From the NCBI GenBank assembly GCA_000447185.1, contig KE647322.1:1-18151 (forward strand): a DNA stretch of 18,151 bases, written 5' to 3'. A program made the translations under genes and the position numbers. The notes beneath the pieces are model-generated. The model was given only the letters and a program-made list of their open reading frames with translations, made no database searches and was not told the DNA's origin. Each line of letters opens with the position of its first letter. Position 1 is the stretch's first letter. This DNA is from Vairimorpha apis BRL 01 (Eukaryota; Microsporidia; Nosematidae). Below, piece after piece: positions 8,272-17,600 of the stretch.

Positions 8272-8727
8272 GAAATAAGGAAGTATTTTAAAGAAAAAGA
8301 AATTAAATGTATATTAATTACAAAATATAAACAAATTTATAACCGAATCTTAGAAAGAGTAAATAAAATTATATATAAATCATTTATCCTTTATAAAGGT
8401 AAATTAATTAAGGAAGTGGTAAAAGAGGCAGGAGAATGTATTAATAATAATTATAATAAGATAATCGACACATCACCGAAACATCTGTTTATAGGAAGTT
8501 GTCTATATAATCTAGGAAACAATAAGGATCTTTAAAAACCTTATTCAAATAGTGTGTTGAAGTGTAAACGATTTAAAGTTAGTGATATAGTCTACAAAAG
8601 AGACTTTAATAGTAAGAAATTAAATCGTAAGAATGAGTTGATGACAAAGAAAATTACCAGAATAGGAACAAGGGATATTATGTCAAACAGAAAATATTTC
8701 ATCTTGAATATATATAAAAAATATTAA
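8272..8727 (+). pseudogene. C-terminal integrase fragment (element B)
   Basis: A 152-codon frame with a single in-frame TAA at 8533-8535. It begins within the integrase core: KYFKEKEIKCILITKYKQ, then NRILERVNKII with the third catalytic residue Glu (in L-E-R-V-N) retained, then EVVKEAGECINNNYNKIIDT and SPKHLFIG. After the stop it continues into the C-terminal domain: RFKVSDIVYKRDFNSKKLN, where the G-P-Y part reads E-L-M. The first two catalytic Asp residues lie in the deleted part. The join RT to integrase at about 8270 implies loss of roughly 2 kb, inferred from normal Ty3 gene order. Confidence 0.85.
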
Positions 8728-8778
8728 ACGTTTGAAGTATGTAGATGTAGCAAAGTTTTACTACATTATATTTTTATT

Positions 8779-9059
8779 TGTTATTATCATATCTTTGCTA
8801 TAACAAAAAATTAATGGTTATTTTTCTGCTGAGTCTAAAAAACTCACAATAATAAAAGTATAAATAATTTATAATCGATGAGAGGAAGAACAACAAGAAC
8901 AAAAATAAGAAGAAGAATGAATAACCCTATAAATAAATATAGCTCCACAGAACCAATACTGAATAAACCATTACTAATATAATACCAAATTTAATTACAG
9001 CACAAAAAATGTTATTGAAATGTATTTTAAAACTAGAGCATATTCCCAGGGGCACAACA
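8779..9059 (+). repeat. Left LTR of element C (or 3' LTR of B)
   Basis: Starts TGTTATTATC and ends GGGGCACAACA. Long runs match 11003-11289, including agctccacagaaccaatact and the following aataaaccattactaatata. It follows element B's integrase by 51 bases with no polypurine tract, so whether it belongs to B, C or both is unresolved. No TGG primer-binding site follows its end. Confidence 0.85.
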
Positions 9060-9117
9060 ATTTAATCTTAAATAAAATAAATTTTAAGATAAAGTTAATA
9101 TGTGATGCGGTATTAAC

Positions 9118-9790
9118 ATAGAAAAATTGAGAATCATTGTAAAAATAGAAGGCACGAACATAGTGGTGTCTAAGAAAATCCTATACCTAGACGATATTTG
9201 ACAAATACACATTATTAAATGGTTTAAAGAATTAAAGAAATAGCAAGTTTAAACAAATGGAAAGAAAGTACTATTATGCTATCCTAAGACAGTTGATTAG
9301 AAATAAAAACATAAGTGAAGATATTTTGAAAGAGGGGGTCGACAAAATCAAAATTATGTGATAATAACTATTTATGAAGTAGAAAATATGAAACTGCTGT
9401 AAGATATGCACAAGATCAACCAAGAAATCTATATAAGTATTAATGATTGTGACGAAAAGATAAGTGTAAAATTGAATATTTACAGTATATGTACCGAGAG
9501 CTCTAAAGAAGAGCACAAAAGACATTTCAACGGTTTAGGTAAACATACTGAGAGAAAAATAATTGAAAATAGCTTGATGTATAATTATGAAAAAACTTTA
9601 AAATTTTTAAAAAATATCAAAAAACTATTTGCAACGAAAATGCCAGTAGTTATGTACTAAGCGAGAAAGTTTATAATAGTAGTAATTCAAAAGCGCACTG
9701 TAAAAGTAATGAGACTAAATATTTTAAAAAATGGTGTTTAAAATGCAAAAGTACTTCACATAACACAAAATAATGTTTTTGGAAGCAACA
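9118..9790 (+). pseudogene. Gag of element C with CCHC zinc knuckle
   Basis: The frame at 9118 reads IIVKIEGTNIVV, then IIKWFKELK to a TAG at 9241. A shifted frame continues LRQLIRNKNISEDILKEG; together these match WFKEF and LRNLIPYDRL of element A's Gag. The frame 9406-9660 is open (KINQEIYISINDCDEKISVK). At 9732-9776 another frame reads W-C-L-K-C-K-S-T-S-H-N-T-K-stop-C, a perfect C-x2-C-x4-H-x4-C nucleocapsid knuckle apart from a TAA in the position that is Glu or Asp in A and B. No protease active site follows. Confidence 0.75.
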
Positions 9791-10046
9791 AAATTACGGA
9801 AAACAACATGAAAATTATATGATAAACAACAACATTAATAAAAATTTATGGTAAGAAAATGCTATCTATAATGCTGAAGAACGCGGACGATTCTATAATA
9901 AACAATATAATAATAGTAAAATACGAATACCGATGAATTATGAAATAAAGAGATGAAAAAGGAGAGAGACCAAAATAAAAACCTTATTAGTAGGGTTAAA
10001 AAAATTTTAAAACAATCAACGATGTTAATGTTAAAAATTGAAGTTT

Positions 10047-10231
10047 AAAAGAAATTAAAAATGATTTTAAAAAGGCTGATCAAGATAATATATATAATAA
10101 TAAGGCAATCGAGAAACATAAAAAAGAATTCATACAAAGTCTAAAACTTTTAGTGATAGAGAAAAAACAAAACCATACAGAAAAGAATAAAATAATAAAT
10201 AAGAATAAAAATATCAAAATAAGACTATAAG
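10047..10231 (+). pseudogene. Unrecognised Lys-rich frame of element C
   Basis: About 60 codons without a start (for example DQDNIYNNKAIEKHKKEF and FIQSLKLLVIEKKQ), ending at TAA. It lies just upstream of the block shared with element A, in the position of the protease-RT spacer. No domain is recognised. Confidence 0.35.
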
Positions 10232-10302
10232 ACATAACATGGAATTGTTTATAAAAATCATTGCAGATAAACATTATAAACATCTATAGAATAAACTACT
10301 CT

Positions 10303-10495
10303 AAAAACCAAACCTTTATAACAAAAATGAAAACACGTTTAACGATCAAGAAACAATATTAGGAATGTATAAAAATACTAAAGTAAATAGTAAAAATATT
10401 AAGAAGATAATGAAAATAAAAATACTAACAAAATAATTTAAAAATAATCGAAAGTATGAAATCCTAAAGAAAAGCAAAGTTTTTAAAAGAAATTT
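10303..10495 (+). repeat. Block shared with element A (copy at 5742-5930)
   Basis: Similar along about 190 bases to the spacer region of element A. Its right end lies about 30 bases before the first integrase codons, which places the internal deletion of element C at about 10500-10527. Confidence 0.7.
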
Positions 10496-10526
10496 TTTTT
10501 AAAGAAGTGTTTTTTAAAATTTATGC

Positions 10527-11002
10527 GTATACATTTATGGACCATTTAAATTGGAAAACTATAAAAGATATTTTGATAAGAAACGAGGATTTTTTTGGTA
10601 ATAATAGATGTGTACTCGAGATATACACGTTTATACTTCAACACGGATTTTTTAGGTAAAATGTAAGGGAAGCATTGAAAAAATGGTGTGAGGAGGTAGA
10701 AATACCTAACAATATTAATGGCAACAATGGAAAACAATTTTAGAATAAAAATTTACGAACCTATGAGCTAGAAATAAAATGGTGCAGACATCCGGGAAAA
10801 GTAAAAATGATAACGTAATATTTTGTGTGACTTTATAACATTTGATAAAGTATACTTTAAAAATTTAATAGCAGTAAGCTAGACCAAAAGTTTGAAGGAC
10901 CATATGAGGTTGAAGAATTAATAACAAAGGAAAATAGGTAAAATTCTTAGGAAACTCAGATCGGTTTCACATAAATCAGTTGAAGTGGTAAAAGGAGAAG
11001 AA
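10527..11002 (+). pseudogene. Integrase of element C, catalytic residues lost
   Basis: At 10527 the frame reads VYIYGPFKLENYKRYFDKK; the first catalytic Asp (D-x-x-G-P-F) is Tyr, encoded tac. A frameshift leads to LVIIDVYSRYTRLYFNTDF, another to VREALKKWCEEVEIPNNIN. The second catalytic site, normally S-D-N-G, reads G-N-N-G (Asn at 10723-10725). The rest of the core, with the catalytic Glu region, seems missing after about 10800. The C-terminal G-P-Y/F module is clear at 10864-10930: NSSKLDQKFEGPYEVEELIT, then FLGNSDRFHINQLKW up to the LTR. Integrase would insert element DNA; this copy could not. Confidence 0.85.
10990..11002 (+). other. Polypurine tract of element C
   Basis: The run aaaaggagaagaa lies directly against the LTR start TGTTAT at 11003, the expected position for the plus-strand primer. 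Confidence 0.75.
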
Positions 11003-11289
11003 TGTTATAGCCTTGCCATAACAAAAAATTCATGGTTATTTTCCATGTAGTCTAAAAAGCTTAAAATAATAAAAGTTAATAAAAATATAAATAATCTATA
11101 GTCGATGAAGGGAAAATACAATAAGAACAAAAATAAGAAGAAGAAAAATGAATAAACATATAAATAGATATAGCTCCACAGAACCAATACTGAATAAACC
11201 ATTACTAATATAATACCAAATTTAATTACAATACAAAAAATGTTATTGAAGGTATTTTAAAACTGACGCGTATTCACAGAGGCATAATA
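11003..11289 (+). repeat. Right LTR of element C
   Basis: Begins TGTTATAGCCTTGCCATAAC followed by A, a 21-base imperfect palindrome with arms TGTTATAGC and GCCATAACA, and ends GAGGCATAATA. Homologous throughout to 8779-9059. A preceding polypurine tract identifies it as a 3' LTR. Confidence 0.85.
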
Positions 11290-11671
11290 GTTATCATTGA
11301 ATACACATAAATTAAATTAAATATTTATCTGTATATTATGTTTTAAATCAAAATTTTAACTTTATGTGGTATCCCACCTCATTTTGTTGTTTTTTCTAAA
11401 AACTACTTTTTTTAGAAATAACTTTGTGAAAATAAAAAATTATATAAAAGAATAAGTAACAAGACGGATTGATGAAACTCTACAACAATAAACGAGAAAA
11501 ACTTCTAATTAATAAACAAAACACTTAAAACAAAAACTTATTTATATATTTAAGGGCAACAATTTTGTTACAACCACCTAACACGAGGTTACACTAGTAT
11601 GCTACTAAGTTTATTAGCAAGTAGGTTATATTTATTAAGTTTTTAATTTTCGACCAATGAGAGTTTTTCCT
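11290..11671. other. AT-rich stretch without a clear feature
   Basis: No gene is visible. It contains GGTATCCCACC at about 11370, loosely like the GGTATGTCCCACATG end of LTR A. The part above about 11570 may be the last, unreadable codons and 3' end of the minus-strand non-LTR copy that follows. Neither is strong enough to annotate separately. Confidence 0.5.
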
Positions 11672-12524
11672 AATTAGTTACTCTTCTTCTACTTTATGTA
11701 TTATTATTTTTTCTTTCAGTTATCATTATTTCAGGCTTATTATGACTGACTTTTATATCAGTAATCAATAATTATCAACTTGAATCTTTTCCTGATCATT
11801 TTTTTAACACTCAAAGGAATGTGTCCTATACAAGTATGACTTTGTTGTATTTGAAATAATATTCAATTGAATTAAATAATTTATTTATATTATCTTTCGT
11901 ATCCAATGCTCTCTCCTGTTTGCGTATCCCTTAGAGGTGATGTCGAAATTAATGTTTATATTTTAATTTTCAGTTTATATATATTTGTTAATATAAAATA
12001 ATAAATTAAAATTATGTGATAAAATATATCACAGAATAGTTTCTTTTTTAAATCCATAATTTTTACATAGTAAGAGATGTATACACTCAATCACTTCGTT
12101 TTGATGTTGGCTAAATCTAACATACGATCACATCTGGTAGCTAGATGGTCCACATTCTTTCTATATTACCTACAAAAGGGCAGAGATTTTATTGTCCACA
12201 AAAAATATTTCTATCTTGTATAAAACAATAAATTGATTCAGATTTGACCTGATTATTTATTTTATTACACACATAGCGAATTACAAATACACACTTAATC
12301 ATATTTTATTTCTTAAAAAAATATTATGATAGGTTAGTTTGTCAATTTCGTTGTAAAGCCTATTTATATTGGTCTTTTATTAGTGTTTTTATAAAAATGT
12401 CTCCATACAAACTATATCTTATTTTGAGATATTCTTTTACCAACGATATGTGGGAAGAGTTCTTTTTTTCTACTTTAAGCATATTCTCTTCCTTAAAGAA
12501 TTGTTTCTTGATTTGTCTACTACC
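11672..12524 (-). pseudogene. C-terminal half of R2/R4-type non-LTR element (copy 3)
   Basis: Read on the minus strand from 12524 downward. An open frame 12524-12360 gives SRQIKKQFFKEENMLKVEKK then NSSHISLVKEYLKIRYSLYG, collinear with ILKIERNGNTHLSKIESF of copy 1. Then comes the knuckle: C-P-F at 12182-12174 with the second Cys one base out of frame, and VDHLATRCDRM at 12153-12121, giving a C-x2-C-x7-H-x4-C motif if one T is missing. Next NEVIECIHLLLCKNYGFKK to TGA 12029. Endonuclease traces follow: THSFEC, stop, KNDQEK near 11826-11790 and HKVEEE near 11695-11675. This is the same linker-knuckle-endonuclease order as copy 1. The upstream RT is not readable, which suggests 5' truncation or heavy decay. 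Confidence 0.75.
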
Positions 12525-14647
12525 TCATATATACATTCAAATTAAACTAATTTATGTTGTTCAATTATGTCACAACAATATGATTTACATGTAAAACAAC
12601 CATATATACTCTAATTCTTTAAGTTATATTCGATTGAAACTTAAAGAAAATTTTATTAAAACACAAGTAAAGATATAAAGTTTATCTTAAGTAAAAGACT
12701 TAAAGTTAAAAAATAAATATTCTTTATATTTATAAATTTTCATAATGAAAACAATGCTATTTTTTTAAATTTATTGGAAAAATAAGCATAAGCCGAAAAA
12801 TTAGAAATATATACGATGAGAGTTTAAACACAAATACAAACCTTTGATTTAAATTTAATTATAAATGAATTTATTTATTTTTCTTTTTTATTCACAAAAC
12901 TTTTTAAAAACAATATGTATTAATAAATGAATGAAAAATAACATTATTTTATATTTTATTATATATTCAACAATCTTTATTAAAATTTTGAACATATTTT
13001 GTCAACTATATTATTTTATTAAAATTAAAATATTAAAATAAAAAACTATTATGTTTTAATATAATAAATAAAAATTTTATTTAAATTTATATTAGAAAAT
13101 AAAACCTTTTAAATTTAAAATATTAAGTTTAATTTTAAATGCTGATTATAATTTCTTCTCAATAATTTAATAAATTAACCAATTATGTAGAAATAATACG
13201 TAAAAATTTGAAGATTATTGTTTATTATATTTATTATTGTATAATAATTGTTTTTTTCTTTTTATTTATAAGTTTATATTATAGATAATACAATTTTTTT
13301 TAGTATGCTTTTAATATTTTTTATTTAATATCGTATTATAAATAACTATTTTTCTGTAAATACAATGTAAAATTTATATTTATTTAATTTTTAGTATAGT
13401 ATAATAAATAAAATTTCTAATTTGAAAGAGAAAATAATAATAATAAAGTAGAAGCATTTTAATTTCTTTAATGATATATTAAATGATTTTACATCAATAA
13501 ATTATATTATAAAAATTTATTTTGAATTACATTTTTTTAAACAGCCTAAATAAAATTGACATTTTTTATATAACCCAAGTCAACTATTTGTTTTATTTAA
13601 TAGCTCAAGTGTTTATTCTATAATTTAAGAAGATAATATGTAATCTATCATGATGATTTTAAGAAATCTGAAAGTTTAATTTAATTAGAAAAAACATCAA
13701 ATGTTGAAATTATTTTAACGTTCACATTAAAAAATTTATTGCATGTAATAAAAAAAATATGTTTAGAATCTGAGAGTACTATAAAAATTTAAACTATAAA
13801 AACATTTATTTACATAAAATTTAAAATATCTATTTTTTTAAATAATGCTGTCAATTTGAATTATAATCATAGAGATCTAAAACTATTTCGTATTTAATTT
13901 GATCTGAAAAAGATGAGGAAAAACACTATATAAAAACAAACCTATATCTGTTAAAATTTCCAAAAAACTTAAAAACTAGGGAAAAGAATCTAAAGTGTTT
14001 GCATATGTCAAAAATTAAAAATTTTATAAGTTATTATTATTTTATAGAATTTATTCATTGTTATATTTTTTATTTTGAAATAAAATTATTATAGCTACAT
14101 AAAAACGGGAAAACAAAATAAAGAAATACAAAGTTATATATTGCATTTATATGTTTTGTTGTTATAGATAACTGTAACAGAAAAATACATTTATTTTAAA
14201 ATATTTAGTAAATATCTATAATATTAAACAATATTTAAAATAGTTTCAAAGTTAAATCAATTATTTTTATAAATAAATGCATGTCAATAGATATTTTTTT
14301 ATTTAAGATAATAGTAATGAATTTAAATTTTTATAAAAGGTTAGCTCTATAATTTATAAAAAATTTTATGTATAATGCAATAAAAAAATATTTTTAGTAA
14401 TATGAAAAAATTAAAAGAAAAGTTTAATAAATCTTTCAAAACAATTAATATTTTACAAATTTGCAATCTTTCTGTGATTATAAGTCTATTAAAAGTTTTA
14501 AAAAATCGAATAATGAGCTTGCTACATTTTATATATTAATAAATTTATAAAGCCAAATAATTATATAATTTTTTTTGCTTTTTTGTATCTATATTACTAG
14601 ATGCAGATCTATATATTATAGCAGTCAAATACCAAATTGCTCATTCA
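12525..14647. other. Extremely AT-rich stretch, almost featureless
   Basis: Dominated by A and T runs; I find no gene, RNA or clear repeat. One trace: the 13-base match of 13135-13147 (minus strand) to 2581-2593, which encodes K-S-A-F just after the RT catalytic box in copy 1, at a roughly collinear distance from copy 3. This hints that decayed RT sequence of copy 3 extends to at least 13150. The rest could hold still older remains. Confidence 0.5.
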
Positions 14648-15100
14648 TTATCTCTCAAAAATGTTTATATTGAAATTTAGTATTTTTAAATTACTTATGA
14701 TATATTTTTAATTTATTAATTATGTTTAGCTATAGCATTTGTTTACCGTAAGGTTTTGTAATAACCTATATCGGATCATAACATATAGAATCACTTTAAC
14801 AGTAGATTTTCTTTCTATTCTAATTTTATTTGCTAAGACTCATATTTTCTCGTTAAATTTATCATAACTACAGTATGTAAATTATATAAGCTTATTATGC
14901 ATATATTAATGTAATACTTTTTTTAAAAAAATACAAATATATATTTTTTTCAAATTCAATTTCACATACGTAATTTTTTTCTATCAACATTTAAAAAAAC
15001 TATTTATTACTCAATATTTCTCCAATGTTCTTAGTGTATACATATATTTTAACTTATCAAAAATTCATCTTACTACCTCATTATGCTGCAAGTTTTTAAA
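14648..15100 (-). pseudogene. Knuckle-to-endonuclease region of non-LTR copy 2
   Basis: QHNEVVR near 15090 matches RRHNETFR after the knuckle of copy 1; the knuckle Cys and His themselves are not readable. IYICIFLKKSITLIYA near 14970-14920 corresponds to YVFILDK...IVEIG of the endonuclease core. At 14854-14726 the frame reads NEKI, stop, VLANKIRIERKSTVKVILYV, matching ETEK...DLLAN...KIRIIPYVM. The last block YIISNLKILNFNINIFER ends at TAA 14650-14648 and matches the C-terminus of copy 1. Confidence 0.7.
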
Positions 15101-15399
15101 GTCTTTAGTTTTTGATTATAGTGTGGATACATGATATTTTTCTCTAAAAATCAATTTATACAATTCGTAAAAAGTACAGGTTCTTTCCTTGTGCTTATGT
15201 TTTTTATTTTATAATTTGATGTGTCTTTATATGAAAATATTGTGTTGTGTAGCAAGATATACAACCAATCATGTAGTTTATTGTTTTTAATGTTTTTGTA
15301 AAAACTAATTATTAAACACATTATAAATCTATCTATGTTAATTTATAATCTTTAAAATCGTATTAAATTAAATGTATGGTTTTAATATTAAATAAAAGT

Positions 15400-15701
15400 C
15401 GTATTGCTATTTTATTTGTAAAATAGATGTATTTCTTTCGCAAAAGTTTTAGGTTTAATAAACTGTTAAAAATCTGCATAAGACTAATTTATTAATTGGT
15501 TCATTATTATAAAGTTCTCCACCTCATTCTCAACTTAGCAGATATAATTTTTATACATTTTGTAGATTTTTGTATATTTTGTTAATTATCATCACCTTTA
15601 TATTTCTTTAATTATTTTCCAATTTTTTTTGGATAATGTCACTATTCCTACATGTAGTTGAATAATGATATGGAATGTTTGTTGATAGATTTCATAAGGT
15701 T
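15400..15701 (-). pseudogene. Linker region of non-LTR copy 2
   Basis: Minus-strand blocks NLMKSINKHSISLFNYM (15701-15651) and VGIVTLSKKNWKIIKEI (15651-15601) match NLIRAVNEYVISQINYF and VGIVEM of copy 1. After a shift, KIYKNLQNV, stop, KLYLLS and GGELYNNE match IKYHIHQQNA, KLYLSRNE and GRGLNSIE. The order and spacing equal those of copy 1. Confidence 0.8.
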
Positions 15702-15799
15702 TTTAAAAATAAGCTTAATTTAAATAAAAGTTAAAAGATTTATATTATTTTACATCATTTTAAGTATAAATTTCCTTTTCAATCTCGTTCTGGCATTTT

Positions 15800-16780
15800 C
15801 TAAAATATCAGTGTACCTGTATCTTTATTTGATGATAAATTTGAAGCAACATAAAAACATCAGGTTGTATTGATAGCAGACTAATTTTTATGTACTTTAA
15901 AACTACTCATTTTAAAGTCATAATCTTATTAAACATGTTTTTATAAGTTATCTATCTTTGCCATCAACTTAAGATCATTAATAAACAGATAGTAATTAGT
16001 ACTGTATGAACTATTATCGTTTTCAATTTCTACCATCAGATATTTTATGTTTAGCTTTTTGCTAAGTGAAGTCCATACACATAACAAACACTAACAATGA
16101 TAAATTAGCTATCACTTTGAAGTATCTCAAGTTTATCTTTTTTGAGTATGGTATCACCACCTTATATTTTTAGAATATAATCCATTTTTCAATTGTTTTC
16201 AAGAATTTTGTATCCGAGGATAAAAATTATGACTTTTAGTGAATTTAAGAAAATATCCGTAGTGAACGAATTCGATAACTTTTTGACTGTTATTGTTTAT
16301 TTTTTCGATCATAGTATGCTGTTTCAGTTTACACAAAACTTACAACACCACGCCGATTTTCATACAATATGCTTCTTGTTTATGCTTTAAATGCTATAAG
16401 TCTAGTTACACAATAATAAATTAACTTATGTAATTTAAACATGTAAGTAATCAATTTAAAATTCGATTTTATTGAAAAATTATTTTTTGATGTTAATTAT
16501 GTTGTACATTTTTAAAACATTCTTGTTGTCGCTCAGTTTCTAAAAAACCTTTTCTTATACATTTAAACATGAAATAATGCAAAGAATGTAATTTTAAAAT
16601 TATAAATCGAATCAGTACTAGAAAGAATTTAAATTGATAGATACTTTGAGATCACCTAATGATATTTCTCAGAAATAAAGTGTTGTAATTTCTCAATTTA
16701 AAAGTTTTTTTTGTAATGTTAATAAAATTTGTCATCTTCTTTGTATGATTTTTTTATATTGTGTACCAAAAAGTTATTTT
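15800..16780 (-). pseudogene. RT domain of non-LTR copy 2
   Basis: Minus-strand reading gives NHTKKMTNF (compare NFFIKKMTTI of copy 1), SIYNFKIT (compare SLYKMITKC-type motif), KLSDNK (compare ELISDNQ), and DKLEILQSDS at 16108-16137 for motif B, where Q-G-D-S is usual. Next are KKLNIKYLMVEIENDNSSYS and the catalytic box LFINDLKLMAK, with F-I-N-D at 15985-15974. The first of the two catalytic Asp residues is Asn. The strongest support is that KLN..Y...EIE....YS.N directly precedes the box in both copies. Confidence 0.8.
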
Positions 16781-17600
16781 GTTTTTTTTAGAAACATTAT
16801 GATATTTTTTAATTGTTATAAAGATTCATGAAGAAAACAATTTTTATAAAGTTTGAAGTATCTATTAGCTTTTAAAACTTAGCTCTTTTGTAGTACTTAT
16901 CAATTTTTATTTGATTAATGTACATCTTTTTTTAGTTATATAGATAAAAGGCTTCGTTCATTTTTTTGTATTTTTAAAAGCTAAAATTTCTTAACGATTT
17001 TTAATGGTAACGCCAATTTTTTAAAAAAGGCTTTTTCTCACTTAGTTTTTTAATGCATTCAAGGTTTTTCTGTAAGTTTCTATTTTCAAATGTTATAAAT
17101 TGTCAATTACAAGGTTTTTTCTATTTTTAATCATTTTATTGTATTTTTGCTTCGATTCTAAATTAATAGGAATGTTATTTATAGATAAAGGTTAATTATA
17201 TATTTAATCCTTATTCAGTATATATCGAAATATTGTAAAAATTATTTTTTACCAATACTATTAAACTATAAAAATCATAAACTCTCTTTGTTTAATGTGT
17301 TACTAAGATTCTGTAAACATATTAAGTGTTTTTTCTTAACTTTTATAAATATTTTTTTGATAATGATCTTAAAAGAAATTTATATCACCTATGTTATATC
17401 TTTTTACAAAAGTTTCGAGCATATGTTAACATTTTTATTTACAATAACATATATTTAAACAATTTATTTTATATTAGAACATTTAAAAATAAATTATTTA
17501 CAAAAGTACATAAAAACAACTTCCAAACAGTTTTTTGCATTAAATCAAATCTTTTTACAATTTCTGACATCATTATATCCAACCATTTAGATAATTAAAG

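Larger units (their letters stand above)
8779..11289 (+). mobile_element. Ty3/gypsy-like element C, deleted for protease-RT
   Basis: Two LTRs of about 280 bp, roughly 85-90% alike by eye, bound about 1.9 kb holding a decayed gag, a spacer shared with element A, and integrase. Protease, RT and RNase H are absent. A polypurine tract precedes the right LTR. The bases outside (ttatt left, gttat right) give no clear target-site duplication, so the left LTR may originally belong to element B and the pair may be the product of recombination. Confidence 0.7.
14648..17600 (-). mobile_element. Nearly full-length R2/R4-type non-LTR element (copy 2), highly decayed
   Basis: On the minus strand, blocks of copy 1 recur in the same order with similar spacing over almost 3 kb. 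N-terminal and pre-RT traces lie at about 17590-17070, RT at about 16780-15800, linker at 15700-15400, knuckle region near 15090 and endonuclease at 14990-14648. Nearly every block is separated from the next by stops or frameshifts, and the base composition has drifted toward A/T, so this copy looks older than copy 1. The upper boundary is uncertain; the first 300 or so bases of the ORF would be expected between 17600 and about 17930. Confidence 0.75.

Noticed and set aside
9274..9525. Minus-strand hydrophobic frame that could look like a membrane protein
   Set aside because: Antisense of Lys- and Asn-rich gag codons; such antisense frames are naturally Phe/Leu/Ile-rich.
11005..11202. Minus-strand frame with a Phe/Leu run resembling a membrane segment
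   Set aside because: It lies wholly inside the right LTR of element C, antisense to its purine-rich part.
11360..11610. Possible solo LTR with GGTATCCCACC and GTTACAACC ends
   Set aside because: No second copy in the window matches it, and the ends do not form a consistent TG...CA pair.
11575..11630. tRNA-like segment around ggttacactagtatgctac
   Set aside because: No acceptor or anticodon stem could be closed, and no T-arm consensus is present.
12397..12594. Plus-strand 65-codon frame starting with ATG
   Set aside because: The opposite strand carries collinear blocks of the non-LTR linker (copy 3).
12600..14640. CRISPR-like or satellite repeats in the AT-rich tract
   Set aside because: Only irregular A/T runs were found; no unit with regular spacing.
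16193..16390. Plus-strand 65-codon frame
   Set aside because: It has no ATG start or motif, and overlaps minus-strand RT codons of copy 2.
17326..17598. Plus-strand 90-codon frame rich in Phe, Tyr and Asn
   Set aside because: Antisense to the probable N-terminal part of copy 2; composition is what AT-rich DNA gives, and no domain is recognised.
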